64,000 nt of DNA from Burkholderiales bacterium. GTDB taxonomy: Bacteria > Pseudomonadota > Gammaproteobacteria > Burkholderiales > Burkholderiaceae_C. The DNA lies in assembly GCA_947474755.1 (NCBI GenBank), contig CANJJE010000001.1, forward strand, positions 62,001-126,000. Direction: 5' to 3'. The translations under genes were made by a program, and so were the position numbers. Under the pieces are notes generated by a model. It worked only from the letters and a program-made list of their open reading frames with translations. It ran no database searches and had not been told where the DNA came from. Shown here piece by piece: positions 9,122-18,905 of this stretch (the first letter of the stretch is position 1; each line of letters opens with the position of its first letter).

Positions 9122-9535
9122 ATGAAGACCTCTTGGCCACGCGTGGCCCTTGCCTTGGCGCTGTGGTTCAGCGCACTGACGATGCAGTCGATCGGGCTGC
9201 TGCACGGCTATGTGCACCCGCATGACGGACACGCACGCGCTGTCACGCAGATGTCGGCTGACGAAGGAGCAGGCAGTCAGGCCGACCCGCAGGCTGCAAT
9301 TCATCCCTCGCACCCTACGTACGGCTGGCTGCAGGCGCTGTTCGCGGGCCACTTCGAAGGCAGCGCAGGCTGCACACTGTTCGACCTGCTGACTCACGCT
9401 GATCTGCTTCACGAATTGCCGACGCTCGCGACGGCCTTTGCGGCGCCGGTCCACCCCGACGCCTTCCACGCAGCGTGGCACCACGCCACGCAAGTCACGG
9501 GCTTCCTCGCCCGCGCACCGCCCGCGATCGTCTGA
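9122..9535 (+). CDS. small His-rich exported protein of unknown function
   Basis: A 137-residue protein starting 13 bases after msrA. The N-terminus (MKTSWPRVALALALWFSAL) looks like a signal peptide or signal anchor, and 14 or so histidines follow, clustered in HGYVHPHDGHAR, HPSHPTYGW and FHAAWHHATQ, with a single Cys in GSAGCTLFDLLTHAD. This composition suggests periplasmic metal handling. A TonB receptor gene follows 167 bases later, supporting a role in metal uptake, but that is inference. I do not recognise a named family. An in-frame GTG at 9119 is an alternative start. Confidence 0.6.
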   Translation: MKTSWPRVALALALWFSALTMQSIGLLHGYVHPHDGHARAVTQMSADEGAGSQADPQAAIHPSHPTYGWLQALFAGHFEGSAGCTLFDLLTHADLLHELPTLATAFAAPVHPDAFHAAWHHATQVTGFLARAPPAIV

Positions 9536-9702
9536 GTGGGCGCGGGCCTGGCCGCTGGTCAGGGTCCCCTGTGCCCGTCGTCTTGCACAAGCACGCCGCT
9601 GTCCGCGATGGACGGCGCCGTCTCTCCTTTCTCGCATTGCTATCGGTGCGCCGGACCTTCCGGGTGCGCGCCGGTGGTCGCATGTCCAGAGTCGACCCCT
9701 CC

Positions 9703-11814
9703 ATGTACACAAGTTCCCATCATCCGCGCAGCGCCCTGGCGCTGTCCTTGAGTCTGGCCTTCGCAGCCGGGACTCCTCTCCTCGTTCAGGCGCAAACTCC
9801 GCCTGATGCGACCGCTTCCACCAGCACAGCACTGCCTGCACGCACGCTCGATACCGTCGTGATCACCGGCAATCCGCTGGGGAGCCCGCAGATCGCTGCA
9901 CCCGTGTCGGTGCTGTCAGGCGATGGACTGGTGCTGCGACGCGGCAGCTCGCTGGGAGACACACTCACCGGCCTGCCCGGGGTGTCGTCGAGCTACTTCG
10001 GCCCGAATGCCAACCGACCGGTGATCCGCGGCCTCGATGGTGACCGCGTGCGCATCCTCACCAATGCAGGCGCCTCGATGGATGCGTCGTCATTGAGCTA
10101 CGACCATGCGGTGCCGCTCGACCCCTTGATCGTTGACCGCATCGAGGTGCTGCGCGGCCCGGGCGCGCTGTTCTATGGTGGCAGCGCGGTCGGTGGTGTC
10201 GTCAACACGCTGGACAACCGGATTCCGCGTGCACCGATGAACGGCTTCTCCGGTTCTGCCGAAGTGCGGCTCGGCGGTGCTGCGCGCGAGCGCGGCGGTG
10301 CGGCGGTGATCGAGTCCGGCAACGAACGCTTTGCGCTGCACGCCGATGTGTTTGGCCGCGATACCTCCGACCTGCTGGTCCCCCGTTACACGCCGGTGGA
10401 AGACGGCACACCACTCGCGCGCAGCAGCCATGTCCGCAATTCGGCCGCCGAAACACATGGTGGCGCGCTCGGCGGCTCGCTGTTCTTTGGCGGTGGTGCC
10501 GATCCGGCACAAGGTCGCGTGGGCTTGTCAGTCGACACGTATCACAGCGACTACGGCATCACGGCCGAGCCCGACGTGATGATCCAGCTCAAGCGCGACC
10601 GTGTCGGCTTTGCCAGCGAGCTCAAGCTCGCCGACGGACCCTTGCGGGCGCTGCGGCTGAACGCCAACTACACCGATTACCGGCATCAGGAAGTCGAGGG
10701 CAGCGGCGAGGTGGGTACGGTGTTCAGCAGCGAAGGTTATGACCTGCGTCTGGAAGCACAGCACGCGCCGCTCGGACCGCTGCGCGGGGTGCTGGGCGTG
10801 CAGCATGAGGATTTCAATTTCTCCGCGCTGGGCGACGAGGCGTTCGTGCCGAAGACGAACACCCGCAAGACCGGCGTGTTTGCGCTGGAAGAGCTGGCCT
10901 GGGTCGGCGGAACGTTGTCCGCAGGCGCGCGCTTTGAATATGCCGAGGTGGATTCCGACGGCGATGCAGACCCGCTGGCCCCTAAATTTGGCAACCAGGT
11001 TCGCCGGAATTTCTCGCTGCAGAGCTATTCCCTGGCCAACGTCCTCCCGCTGACACCGACCTGGTCACTCTCTGGCTCGCTGAGCGCGACGGAGCGCGCC
11101 CCGACCTACTTCGAGCTCTACGCCAACGGGGTCCATGCGGCGACCGGCTCGTATGAGCAAGGGAACAGCCGCTTGCGGACCGAGCGCGGCAGCAACGTGG
11201 ATCTGGCACTGCAATGGAAGACCGAAACCGACCAACTCCGGGTCGGAGCGTTCTACACCCGGTTCTCACGGTTCATCTCGCTGGACGCCTCGGGCGATCA
11301 GGTCGACGACTCCGGCGCTGTGGTGGCCGCCGGCACGCCAGACAGCGTGCCGCTGTACCGATTCAATGCGGTACGTGCACGCCTGTACGGTGTCGAGATC
11401 GAAGGTCGCAAGCGCCTGGCCGAGCTGCCATGGCAACTGGACGGAACGACTCAATTCGACATGACGCGCGGCACCAACCGAAGCACGGGCGAGCCACTGC
11501 CGCGCATCGCCCCGTGGCGGTTGAAGATCGGGCTCGAGGCGGCGCGGGGCCCATGGGCGGCACGCATCGAGGCTGACCATGCGGCGCGCCAGAGCCGTGT
11601 GCCCGACACCGATCGGCCGACGTCGAGCTACACGCTGGTGAACCTGTCACTGTCACAGCGCGTCAGCGTGAACCTGGCCGATGCCATGTGGTTCATCAAG
11701 CTCACCAACCTGGGCAATGAGCGGGCTTACAGCGCATCGACCATCGAGACCGTCCGTGGGCTGTCCCCCTTGCCGGGGCGGGCCGTGCAGGTGGGGATGC
11801 GCGTGACCTTCTGA
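9703..11814 (+). CDS. TonB-dependent receptor, ZnuD-like
   Basis: A 703-residue outer-membrane receptor: signal peptide (about residues 1-31, cleaved after VQA), TonB box LDTVVITGNP, and a plug with NRPVIRGLDGDRVRILTNAG and DRIEVLRGPGALFYGGSAVGG. The barrel ends in a C-terminal phenylalanine (MRVTF), the canonical assembly signal. The RGLDGDR and DHAVPLDPL features resemble the zinc/heme ZnuD-type group; the metal is inferred, helped by the upstream His-rich protein. ATG 9703 gives a compact signal peptide; ATG 9682 is possible. No clear Shine-Dalgarno or Zur box was found in the 167 bases upstream. Confidence 0.8.
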   Translation: MYTSSHHPRSALALSLSLAFAAGTPLLVQAQTPPDATASTSTALPARTLDTVVITGNPLGSPQIAAPVSVLSGDGLVLRRGSSLGDTLTGLPGVSSSYFGPNANRPVIRGLDGDRVRILTNAGASMDASSLSYDHAVPLDPLIVDRIEVLRGPGALFYGGSAVGGVVNTLDNRIPRAPMNGFSGSAEVRLGGAARERGGAAVIESGNERFALHADVFGRDTSDLLVPRYTPVEDGTPLARSSHVRNSAAETHGGALGGSLFFGGGADPAQGRVGLSVDTYHSDYGITAEPDVMIQLKRDRVGFASELKLADGPLRALRLNANYTDYRHQEVEGSGEVGTVFSSEGYDLRLEAQHAPLGPLRGVLGVQHEDFNFSALGDEAFVPKTNTRKTGVFALEELAWVGGTLSAGARFEYAEVDSDGDADPLAPKFGNQVRRNFSLQSYSLANVLPLTPTWSLSGSLSATERAPTYFELYANGVHAATGSYEQGNSRLRTERGSNVDLALQWKTETDQLRVGAFYTRFSRFISLDASGDQVDDSGAVVAAGTPDSVPLYRFNAVRARLYGVEIEGRKRLAELPWQLDGTTQFDMTRGTNRSTGEPLPRIAPWRLKIGLEAARGPWAARIEADHAARQSRVPDTDRPTSSYTLVNLSLSQRVSVNLADAMWFIKLTNLGNERAYSASTIETVRGLSPLPGRAVQVGMRVTF

Positions 11815-11827
11815 CGCCGAGGGCGCA

Positions 11828-11856
11828 GGATCAGGGAGCCAGCCGCTCCCTGATCC
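11828..11856. terminator. U-less palindromic hairpin at convergent gene ends
   Basis: A perfect 12-bp inverted repeat (GGATCAGGGAGC / GCTCCCTGATCC) with a 5-base loop spans the pdxH stop codon and lies 14 bases after the TonB receptor stop. It has no T-run on either strand, so it is an RNA 3'-end structure or a bidirectional terminator of non-classical form. Confidence 0.55.
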
Positions 11857-12466
11857 ACTGTTGTGCTTCCAGTCGATACCGCAGCCGGTCATGCAGCCGC
11901 GACCGGCGGCCCTGCCAGAACTCCCATCGGTCTGGCACGAGCCGGTAGCCGCCCCAATGGGGCGGGCGCGGCGGGTTCAGCAGGTACTGCGCACCGTACC
12001 TCGCGGCATTGGTGACCAGCACGCTGCGCGAGGGAATCACCTCGCTCTGCGGCGAGGCCCAGGCGCCGATGCGCGAGTCCAGCGGTCGCGAGGCGAAGTA
12101 GGCGTCGGACTCGGCCGCATCGACCTTTTCGACCCGGCCCTCGATGCGCACCACCCGCTCCAGCTCGACCCAATGGAACTGAAGTGCCGCCTGAGGGTGC
12201 GCCGCCAGTTCGCGGCCCTTGCGGCTGTCGTAGTTGGTGAACCAGACGATGCCCCGCGCATCGCAACCCTTGATCAGCACCACGCGGGTCGAGGGTCGCC
12301 CATCGGCGCCGACGGTGGCCAGCGTCATGGCATTGGGCTCGGGCAACTCGCTGCTCAAGGCCTGCTGCAACCAGAGCTCGAACTGCGCCAGCGGGTCGGC
12401 CAGCGAAGCGCTCTCGTCCAGCTCGGCCCGTTCATAGCTCTTGCGGAGATCAGAGATGTGGGTCAT
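11831..12466 (-). CDS. pdxH: pyridoxamine 5'-phosphate oxidase PdxH
   Basis: A 211-residue FMN enzyme that oxidises pyridoxine/pyridoxamine phosphate to PLP. Family marks seen are YERAELDE near the N-terminus, [13 protein letters not shown] (phosphate/FMN binding), [19 protein letters not shown]-like [18 protein letters not shown] and the C-terminal [15 protein letters not shown] with the terminal RLAP. Its length matches E. coli PdxH (218). It is convergent with the TonB receptor gene, and its stop lies inside a 12-bp inverted repeat. Confidence 0.95.
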   Translation of the reverse strand: MTHISDLRKSYERAELDESASLADPLAQFELWLQQALSSELPEPNAMTLATVGADGRPSTRVVLIKGCDARGIVWFTNYDSRKGRELAAHPQAALQFHWVELERVVRIEGRVEKVDAAESDAYFASRPLDSRIGAWASPQSEVIPSRSVLVTNAARYGAQYLLNPPRPPHWGGYRLVPDRWEFWQGRRSRLHDRLRYRLEAQQWIRERLAP

Positions 12467-12578
12467 TGGCCAAGTATAGAAAGCGGCCTCGTCCGATGTC
12501 AGTGATGCTCCTCTGGTGCCCTTGGCGCGTTGTCTGCATTCTTGGAACCCGAATCGTCAGAACGACAGGAAACAGGGA

Positions 12579-13226
12579 ATGACTTCCGGGCCCGTGATCA
12601 TCGTGTTGGCTGCCGGGCTCGGCTCGCGCTTCCAGGATGCCGGATGCAAGCTCAGCCAGCCTTTGGGCCCCACCAGCGTGCTCGGCGTCACGCTGGCTCG
12701 CGCGATGGGCAGCCGTCTGCCAGTGGTGGTGATCACCACGCAAGCCCTGGTGGCCGAAGCTGCCCGCCATGTCGCACGGCGGGACATCGTGGTCCTCGAA
12801 GCGGGCGCCAGGCCGGTCGAGGGGCGTGGCGACCTTCGCGCCGTCAACGCCCGGCTCGGCACGGGCGCATCGATTGCCGCAGGGGTCTCGGCCCGCCCGA
12901 ACGCCGATGGCTGGCTGGTACTTCCAGCGGACATGCCCTTGGTGACGTCGGCCACGCTGCGGCAGGTGGCTGCCGCACTGCGCGATCACACGATCGCCTA
13001 TGCGCAGCTGCATGGCCGGCGTGGTCATCCGGTCGCCTTCAACGCCGAGCTGTATTCCGAGCTGGTCACATTGCAGGGCGACGAGGGCGCTCGCCGCCTG
13101 GTGTCGCGCTACCCGGCGCACCCGGTGGAGGTCGATGACCCAGGCGTGCTGGTCGATGTCGACACCCTGGCCGATCTCGAGCGGGTGCGCGAGCTGTGGG
13201 CGCGCACGGAGACCGTGCTGCAGTAG
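12579..13226 (+). CDS. MobA-like (NTP_transf_3) nucleotidyltransferase
   Basis: A 215-residue protein with the nucleotidyltransferase start VIIVLAAGLGSRF (residues 6-18), LPADMPLVT near residue 110 and GHPVAF in the second half. These are features of the MobA/MocA/YgfJ molybdenum-cofactor cytidylyl- or guanylyltransferase group. The first-loop lysine is present as CKLSQPLG. MocA-type activity (MPT to MCD) is possible, but no xanthine-dehydrogenase-type genes are adjacent, so the substrate is open. Start ATG 12579 has AGGAAACAGGGA directly upstream. Confidence 0.75.
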   Translation: MTSGPVIIVLAAGLGSRFQDAGCKLSQPLGPTSVLGVTLARAMGSRLPVVVITTQALVAEAARHVARRDIVVLEAGARPVEGRGDLRAVNARLGTGASIAAGVSARPNADGWLVLPADMPLVTSATLRQVAAALRDHTIAYAQLHGRRGHPVAFNAELYSELVTLQGDEGARRLVSRYPAHPVEVDDPGVLVDVDTLADLERVRELWARTETVLQ

Positions 13227-13370
13227 ACCGCATGGCCTCGCCGCAGTGGGCATCGCGCTTGCTTGGAGCCTTGGCCCAAGACCTGCCTCGATTCCGAGGC
13301 GCGCAGAAAGTGAACTCCGCCTGCGACACTGTGGACTGTTGTGGCGTCGCCGCCCTGTCGAAAGCAGACC

Positions 13371-15203
13371 ATGCCGATGAATTCCACCGTCGATCGCGTG
13401 ACCCAACGCATTCGTGAGCGCAGCGCCACGCTGCGCCAGGCTTACCTGGCCCGCGTGGCCGCCGCGTCACAACGCCCGCGCGGCAGCGATCGCATGGGCT
13501 GTTCCAATGTGGCGCATGCCTTTGCCGCGCTGCCGGCCGATGACAAGCTGCGCATCGTGGCCGAACGTGCGCCGCACATCGGTGTGGTGACGGCGTACAA
13601 CGACATGCTGTCGGCGCACCAGCCCTACGAAGGATTCCCGGCTCTGATTCGAGATGAGGCCCACAAGCTCGGCGCCACGGTCCAGGTGGCCGGTGGCGTG
13701 CCGGCGATGTGTGACGGCGTGACGCAAGGCCTGCCCGGCATGGAGCTGAGCCTGTTCTCGCGCGACAACATTGCCATGGGCACCGCCGTGGCGCTGACCC
13801 ACGATGTGTTCGACGCCGCGCTGCTGCTCGGCGTGTGCGACAAGATCGTGCCGGGCCTGCTGATCGGTGCCTTGCACTTTGGCCATCTGCCGTGCGTCTT
13901 CGTGCCGGCCGGGCCCATGAGCACCGGCCTGAGCAACAAGGCCAAGGGCCAGGTGCGCGAGCAGTTTGCGCAAGGTCTCGTCGGCCGCGACGAGCTGTTG
14001 CGCTCCGAGTCGGCGTCTTATCACGGCCCGGGCACCTGCACCTTCTACGGCACGGCCAACAGCAACCAGATGCTGCTCGAGGCCATGGGCCTGCACGTTG
14101 CGGGCGCTGCCTTCGTGCATCCGCACGCCGAGCTGCGCGAGACGCTGACGCGAGAAGCGGTGCGCACGGTGCTGAGCCTGGTCAAGGCCCGGAAGTACAC
14201 GCCGATCGGCCAGCTCGTCGATGAGCGTGTGATCGTCAATGCCATGCTCGCGCTGCTGGCCACCGGCGGCTCGACCAACCACCTGATCCACTGGGTGGCG
14301 GTGGCGCGTGCGGCCGGCATCCTGATCGACTGGACCGATTTCGCCGATCTGTCCCACGCCACGCCGCTGCTGGCGCGGGTCTACCCCAACGGCAGTGCCG
14401 ATGTAAATCAGTTCCAGGCAGCCGGCGGGCCGGGCTATGTCATCCGCGAGCTGATCGACGCCGGCCTGATGCATGCCGATGTGGCCACCGTGTCCGGCGG
14501 CGGTCTGCGCGACTACACCCGGCTGCCCCAGCGCAGTGACGCCGGTGCGCTGAACTGGGTCGAGCTGCCGCCCTCGACGACGGTCAACCGCGATGACGAT
14601 ATCGTGCGCCCCGCCGCTGCGCCTTTCAGCGAGCATGGCGGCCTGGCGCTGTTGACCGGCAACCTCGGCCGCGCTGTCATCAAGACATCGGCCGTGCCTG
14701 CCGACCGGCACACGGTCGAGGCGCCGGCCATCGTGTTCGATACCCAGGAGGCTCTGCAGGTCGCGTTCAAGGCCGGTGAACTGGAGCGTGACTTTGTGGC
14801 CGTCGTGCGCTTTCAAGGGCCGCATGCCAACGGTATGCCGGAGTTGCACAAGCTGACCCCGCCGTTGTCTGTGCTGCAGGGCAAGGGCTTCAAGGTTGCG
14901 CTGGTGACCGATGGCCGGATGAGTGGCGCCTCGGGCAAGGTGCCCGCCGCGATCCACGTCAGCCCGGAAGCATTGGCCGGCGGTCCGCTTGCCAAGGTGC
15001 GCAGCGGCGATCTGATCCGCGTCGATTCGAATGCCGGCACGCTGGAGGCACTGGTCGATGCAGCCACCTGGGCGGCGCGAGAGCCTGCCGTGCTGTCCGA
15101 CGAGCAGCGCCATGTCAATGCACATGACCTCGGCCGTGAACTGTTCGGCGGCATGCGCCGCAATGTGCTGAGCGCCGAAGAAGGCGCCGTGACATGGTTG
15201 TAA
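13371..15203 (+). CDS. edd: phosphogluconate dehydratase (Entner-Doudoroff)
   Basis: A 610-residue IlvD/Edd-family [4Fe-4S] dehydratase converting 6-phosphogluconate to KDPG. It has [27 protein letters not shown], the cluster cysteine regions [19 protein letters not shown] and [14 protein letters not shown], and the C-terminal [18 protein letters not shown]. Length fits E. coli Edd (603). Start ATG 13371 was chosen; ATG 13377 is two codons later. eda follows after 11 bases, so the two form an operon. No HexR-like operator is obvious upstream; a small GCCTCG/CGAGGC hairpin lies at 13285-13300. Confidence 0.95.
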   Translation: MPMNSTVDRVTQRIRERSATLRQAYLARVAAASQRPRGSDRMGCSNVAHAFAALPADDKLRIVAERAPHIGVVTAYNDMLSAHQPYEGFPALIRDEAHKLGATVQVAGGVPAMCDGVTQGLPGMELSLFSRDNIAMGTAVALTHDVFDAALLLGVCDKIVPGLLIGALHFGHLPCVFVPAGPMSTGLSNKAKGQVREQFAQGLVGRDELLRSESASYHGPGTCTFYGTANSNQMLLEAMGLHVAGAAFVHPHAELRETLTREAVRTVLSLVKARKYTPIGQLVDERVIVNAMLALLATGGSTNHLIHWVAVARAAGILIDWTDFADLSHATPLLARVYPNGSADVNQFQAAGGPGYVIRELIDAGLMHADVATVSGGGLRDYTRLPQRSDAGALNWVELPPSTTVNRDDDIVRPAAAPFSEHGGLALLTGNLGRAVIKTSAVPADRHTVEAPAIVFDTQEALQVAFKAGELERDFVAVVRFQGPHANGMPELHKLTPPLSVLQGKGFKVALVTDGRMSGASGKVPAAIHVSPEALAGGPLAKVRSGDLIRVDSNAGTLEALVDAATWAAREPAVLSDEQRHVNAHDLGRELFGGMRRNVLSAEEGAVTWL

Positions 15204-15214
15204 AGGGGAATCGG

Positions 15215-15841
15215 ATGCATGCCCTCGATCTCGCCACCTACGGCCCGGTGATCCCGGTCATCGTGCTCGATCGCATCGAAGACGCCGTACCGATGGCCCA
15301 GGCCCTGGTGGCCGGGGGAGTCAGGGTACTGGAAGTCACGCTGCGTACGGCGGTTGCACTGCAGTGCATGGAAGCCATTGCCCGCGCAGTGCCCGAAGCG
15401 ATCGTCGGCGCGGGCACGGTGCGCAGCGCGTCCGATGCGCAGGCTGCGAAGGATGCGGGGTGCCGCTTTGCCGTCAGCCCCGGCTACAGCTCGGAGATAG
15501 GTCAGGCCTGCCGCCACATCGACTTGCCCTTGTTGCCGGGTGTCGCCACCGCCAGCGAGGTCATGGCGGCGAATTCCGACGGCTATTACTTCCTGAAGTT
15601 CTTTCCTGCCAGTGCTGCCGGCGGCGTCGTGATGCTGAAGGCCTTCGCCGGGCCGTTCGGCGATGTGCATTTCTGCCCGACAGGGGGCATCACATTGGCC
15701 TCGGCGCCGCAATTCCTGGCGCTGCCCAATGTCAAGGTGTGCGGCGGTTCGTGGTTGACGCCGGCCGATGCGGTGGCAGCGGGCGATTGGGCGCGTATCA
15801 CCACACTGGCGCGTGAGGCGTCGGCGCTGCGCTCAGGCTGA
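15215..15841 (+). CDS. eda: KDPG/KHG aldolase
   Basis: A 208-residue class I aldolase that splits 2-keto-3-deoxy-6-phosphogluconate into pyruvate and glyceraldehyde 3-phosphate. Catalytic Glu40 sits in LEVTLRT and Schiff-base Lys128 in FLKFFPA; the phosphate loop is FCPTGGI. ATG 15215 is preceded by AAAGGGGA at good spacing, better than an in-frame ATG at 15194 that overlaps edd. With edd it completes the Entner-Doudoroff branch. Confidence 0.95.
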   Translation: MHALDLATYGPVIPVIVLDRIEDAVPMAQALVAGGVRVLEVTLRTAVALQCMEAIARAVPEAIVGAGTVRSASDAQAAKDAGCRFAVSPGYSSEIGQACRHIDLPLLPGVATASEVMAANSDGYYFLKFFPASAAGGVVMLKAFAGPFGDVHFCPTGGITLASAPQFLALPNVKVCGGSWLTPADAVAAGDWARITTLAREASALRSG

Positions 15842-16001
15842 GCGAAACGCTCAGGCCCGGCGGTTGCAGCGTCGGCAGCTCAGGCGTTCGGCCATGCGGT
15901 GAACGAGGCCGGGTACTCGCCCGTGCCCAGCGAGGCAAATCGCAGCCCCGCTTCGTCGTTGCAGATCAGCTTGCGGTCAGCAGGTCTCAAGGAGCCGCCG
16001 A

Positions 16002-16382
16002 TCAGCGTTGGATCAGCTCGACCTTGTAACCGTCTGGATCGGTGATGAAGGCGATCACCGTCGATCCGCCAGCCACCGGCCCGGCTTCGCGTGTCACTTT
16101 GCCGCCGCCGGCCTTGATCGCGGCGCACGCCGCATAAGCGTCAGGCACTTCGATCGCGATGTGGCCGTAGGCGGTGCCGAGCTCATAGTGATCGACACCG
16201 TGGTTGTAGGTCAGCTCGATCTCGGCGTGATCGGGGTTGGTGCCGTAGCCGACGAAGGCCAGGCTGTATTTCTGCTCGGGTCGCTCGGTGGTGCGTAACA
16301 GCGTCATGCCCATCACGCGGGTGTAGAAATCGATCGAGCGTTGCAGGTCGCCGACGCGCAGCATGGTGTGTAGCAATCTCAT
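16002..16382 (-). CDS. gloA: lactoylglutathione lyase (glyoxalase I)
   Basis: A 126-residue, single-module glyoxalase I. The metal ligands are in the same positions as in the E. coli nickel enzyme: His5, Glu56, His74 and Glu122 ([32 protein letters not shown]). It isomerises the methylglyoxal-glutathione hemithioacetal to S-lactoylglutathione. It stands alone; the HDOD gene upstream is 75 bases away on the same strand. Confidence 0.96.
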   Translation of the reverse strand: MRLLHTMLRVGDLQRSIDFYTRVMGMTLLRTTERPEQKYSLAFVGYGTNPDHAEIELTYNHGVDHYELGTAYGHIAIEVPDAYAACAAIKAGGGKVTREAGPVAGGSTVIAFITDPDGYKVELIQR

Positions 16383-16457
16383 GGCGGGTGCCCTAGGAAG
16401 TGGTTGAACCCGATAGCCTAACGATGAATCAGGTGCCGCGCCGCAGCTCGGCCATGT

Positions 16458-17540
16458 TCAACCCGAGCGTGTCACCGCGAGGTAACAGGCCTGAACACGC
16501 GGAGGCAGGTCCATCAGTGCGGTGTCCATGCCCTCGGGCAAACGGGCATCGCAGACCAGTGCGTGCAGCGAGGCAAGGCCATGTGCGCGGTACAGCGACA
16601 CAGCCAGCGGCGAGCGCGCTGCGGCCAGGCCGCTCGCCTCGATCTCGTCGGCCATCGCAACCAGGGGCATGCTCAGTTGCCATGGGCGCATCAGTTTGCA
16701 GAACAGCAGGTCGCGGCGAACGGCCAGCGCTTGTGTCATGGTCGGCGTGATCATTTGTGGCATCGAGAGCAACTCCTGGGCGCCCAGTCCATCGAGTGCG
16801 CGCAGCAGCGCCGTCCAGCCGCAGTCGTGCAGCATGCCCGCTAGGTAGCCGTCGAGCGGGTCCAGCCCTTCGGCGGCGGCCAGCGCGGAACACAGGCTGG
16901 CCTTGAATTCGGCATTGATCCAGATCTGCGGTGCCGCCAGCGCCGACAGTGATGCACCGCGCACATTGAAGATCGGCCGAAGCACCGACTTGGCAATCAC
17001 CCGGCGCAGGTGCTCGGCGCCGATGGACAGCACAGCCTGCGACAGATCGACGATCGGTTCGCGGCTGCTGCGGTGTGAGCCGTTGGCCGCACGGATGACC
17101 TCTGCGGCCAGCACCGCGTCCTTGCCGATGCGCGCGGCGACTTCTGCCGACATGTAGTGATCGTCGCGCAGACTGCGCATCAGCTGTGGCAGCACCTGCG
17201 GCGAGCGCGGCAGCAGGGCGCTGCGTTGCGGGTCGGACTCGATGACCTTGTCGAGCCGTATCAGCACCGACAGCGCACGCTCGTCGAGTGTGGGCGGGCT
17301 GCTCGGCGCGCCGGTGTCGTTCGAGGAGCTTGTTGCAGGCTTCGGCTGCGACAACAGCCAGGCGAAAAACGGCGTCGTCACATCGGTCATTGCCGCAGTG
17401 GGAGCGACAGCTTCGGGAGCAGAGGCAGTCGCAGGCCCGCTGCTGGCCGCGAGCTGGGGTCGCGGCGTTGCCGCGCGTTCAGCAGCGGCGCGAGGTCGCC
17501 GCCAGGGACTCAGTGCCAGGGGCCATCGAAACAAGGACAT
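16458..17540 (-). CDS. HDOD domain signalling protein
   Basis: A 360-residue protein. The first 90 residues are Ala/Pro/Ser-rich and probably disordered. An HDOD domain follows (about residues 100-310) with LPRSPQVLPQLMRSLRD, ANGSHRSSREPIVDLSQAVLSIGAEHLRRVI and GYLAGMLHDCGW. HDOD proteins are regulatory relatives of HD phosphohydrolases without confirmed catalysis, often tied to signalling, motility or c-di-GMP. There is no output domain attached, so the target is unknown. Confidence 0.75.
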   Translation of the reverse strand: MSLFRWPLALSPWRRPRAAAERAATPRPQLAASSGPATASAPEAVAPTAAMTDVTTPFFAWLLSQPKPATSSSNDTGAPSSPPTLDERALSVLIRLDKVIESDPQRSALLPRSPQVLPQLMRSLRDDHYMSAEVAARIGKDAVLAAEVIRAANGSHRSSREPIVDLSQAVLSIGAEHLRRVIAKSVLRPIFNVRGASLSALAAPQIWINAEFKASLCSALAAAEGLDPLDGYLAGMLHDCGWTALLRALDGLGAQELLSMPQMITPTMTQALAVRRDLLFCKLMRPWQLSMPLVAMADEIEASGLAAARSPLAVSLYRAHGLASLHALVCDARLPEGMDTALMDLPPRVQACYLAVTRSG

Positions 17541-17808
17541 GGCAATGGCTCGAACGGTGTGGAATCACTGCAGTGTGGCCGGTGCACCGCGAGGCAATCC
17601 CCGGTGTTGCAGCAGATTCACCCGCCAGATCCTGGCCTGGAGAACGGCACAGCCTCTGGCGATGCCGTGTGCACTGAGGAGAGCCAAGCCATGATTTGTC
17701 GCCAAGGTCGACTTCGGTGGGCAAATCGAACTACTGTTTCCGATCCGGGTCGTCCGCACGGCGACTGCGACAGCCGATGCTCGGAGAGTGCAGCCTGCGG
17801 TGCCTGCC

Positions 17809-18285
17809 TCAGACCGTCCAGCGCATCAGCGTCACGATCACCACCAGAATGCCAAGAGCCAGATTTGTCGCGACCCAGTTGCGGATCTGTGCGAGTGCGG
17901 CTCCACCGGTGGTCCAATCGGAAGCTGCCACGGCGCGGCCAAGCCTCTTGTACAACGCGAAGCGGATGTGAAGGAAGATGGCGATCATCGCCACGCCGAG
18001 CACCGCCATGACCGTCCAGGCCAGTGGCATTTCGAAGCTGCCGCCGGCCTGCACCACCTGCTTGGCTACTCGCCCCAGCATCCACACGCCGCTGGCCAGC
18101 GCCAGCAACGAGGCCACGAGCACGGCCTGGAAGAAGCGGCCAAGCACATCGAGCATCAGGCGCAGCCGCACCGGAGGATCAAGTTGGGTAACGGCGGGTC
18201 GCAGGAAGAAGTGTGCAAACGCCATGCCGCCTATCCACACGATGATGGACAGCACATGCAAGGTCTTGAGAGTCGCGTAGATCAT
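17809..18285 (-). CDS. CopD-like four-helix membrane protein
   Basis: A 158-residue integral membrane protein with about four helices (ATLKTLHVLSIIVWIGGMAF, AVLVASLLALASGVWML, LAWTVMAVLGVAMIAIFLHI, ATNLALGILVVIVTLM). The LHVLSIIVWIGGMAFAHF motif is shared with the CopD / YqjD-like group, where His and Trp may bind copper or heme. Its ATG overlaps the stop of the ExoD-like gene by four bases (ATGA), so the two are co-translated. Function is not known. Confidence 0.68.
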   Translation of the reverse strand: MIYATLKTLHVLSIIVWIGGMAFAHFFLRPAVTQLDPPVRLRLMLDVLGRFFQAVLVASLLALASGVWMLGRVAKQVVQAGGSFEMPLAWTVMAVLGVAMIAIFLHIRFALYKRLGRAVAASDWTTGGAALAQIRNWVATNLALGILVVIVTLMRWTV

Positions 18286-18905
18286 GAAACGGTCCCGATC
18301 ACATTGGAAACCCAGAGCATGACCCACTCGCTGCCCCAGAGCCAGGCCATCGTCACCACGCTCGTGGTGACAAACAGCGTCACACCCGCGGTGGTCAGAC
18401 CCACGAGCACGGCTACGCCATCGCGAAAAACCAGCCCCAACCCGATAAGCATCGTCGCCAGCGCCGGTAGCACGTTCCCGAAGGGAATCGGCAGCACGAT
18501 GATGATGGCCATCAGGCCAACCGCCAAGGCAGTCCATGATCGTCGGCCCGCCACTGCGAGGTGGCTCAGCCTGGCTCTGGCGTAGCGCCCGGCTGCGGCA
18601 TAGGTGGATGCAAGCAGGCACAGCACTCGCTGCGCCCAGTGGTGTGAGAGTTCGAGTTCGGCCACGCGTCGTGGTAGGCATGCTCCCGAATGGCCCTGCC
18701 ACATTGCTGCCGCCAGCGCAGCCATCCCCAGGCCAAGCACAGTTCCCACGCCCGGCACTGGCAGCAGGCAAGGTGCTGCCATCAGCAGCAGCAAGGCGCC
18801 GTGGGCCTCGGGACCGTGGGCCTGCGCCATGGCCTGCATCGACACCCTCTCGGAAGGTAAGGCAGCGGCTGCGTCGCGCAGTCGCTGCGCGATGTGGGCC
18901 GTCAT
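18282..18905 (-). CDS. ExoD family membrane protein
   Basis: A 207-residue protein matching the ExoD family: an N-terminal cytoplasmic helix (MTAHIAQRLRDAAAALPSER), APCLLPVPGVGTVLGLGMAAL, then a C-terminal hydrophobic region with LMAIIIVLPIPFGNVLPAL. ExoD was named from a Rhizobium exopolysaccharide/alkali-sensitivity locus; its molecular role is unresolved. It overlaps the CopD-like gene by four bases downstream. A Na+/pH regulator gene (nhaR) lies 1 kb away, which is consistent with, but does not prove, an ion-stress role. Confidence 0.75.
   Translation of the reverse strand: MTAHIAQRLRDAAAALPSERVSMQAMAQAHGPEAHGALLLLMAAPCLLPVPGVGTVLGLGMAALAAAMWQGHSGACLPRRVAELELSHHWAQRVLCLLASTYAAAGRYARARLSHLAVAGRRSWTALAVGLMAIIIVLPIPFGNVLPALATMLIGLGLVFRDGVAVLVGLTTAGVTLFVTTSVVTMAWLWGSEWVMLWVSNVIGTVS

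Noticed and set aside
13467-15125. 552-codon open frame antisense to edd
   Set aside because: Mirror of a GC-rich coding gene. The protein is Gln/His/Arg/Gly-rich without any family pattern, and edd is certain.
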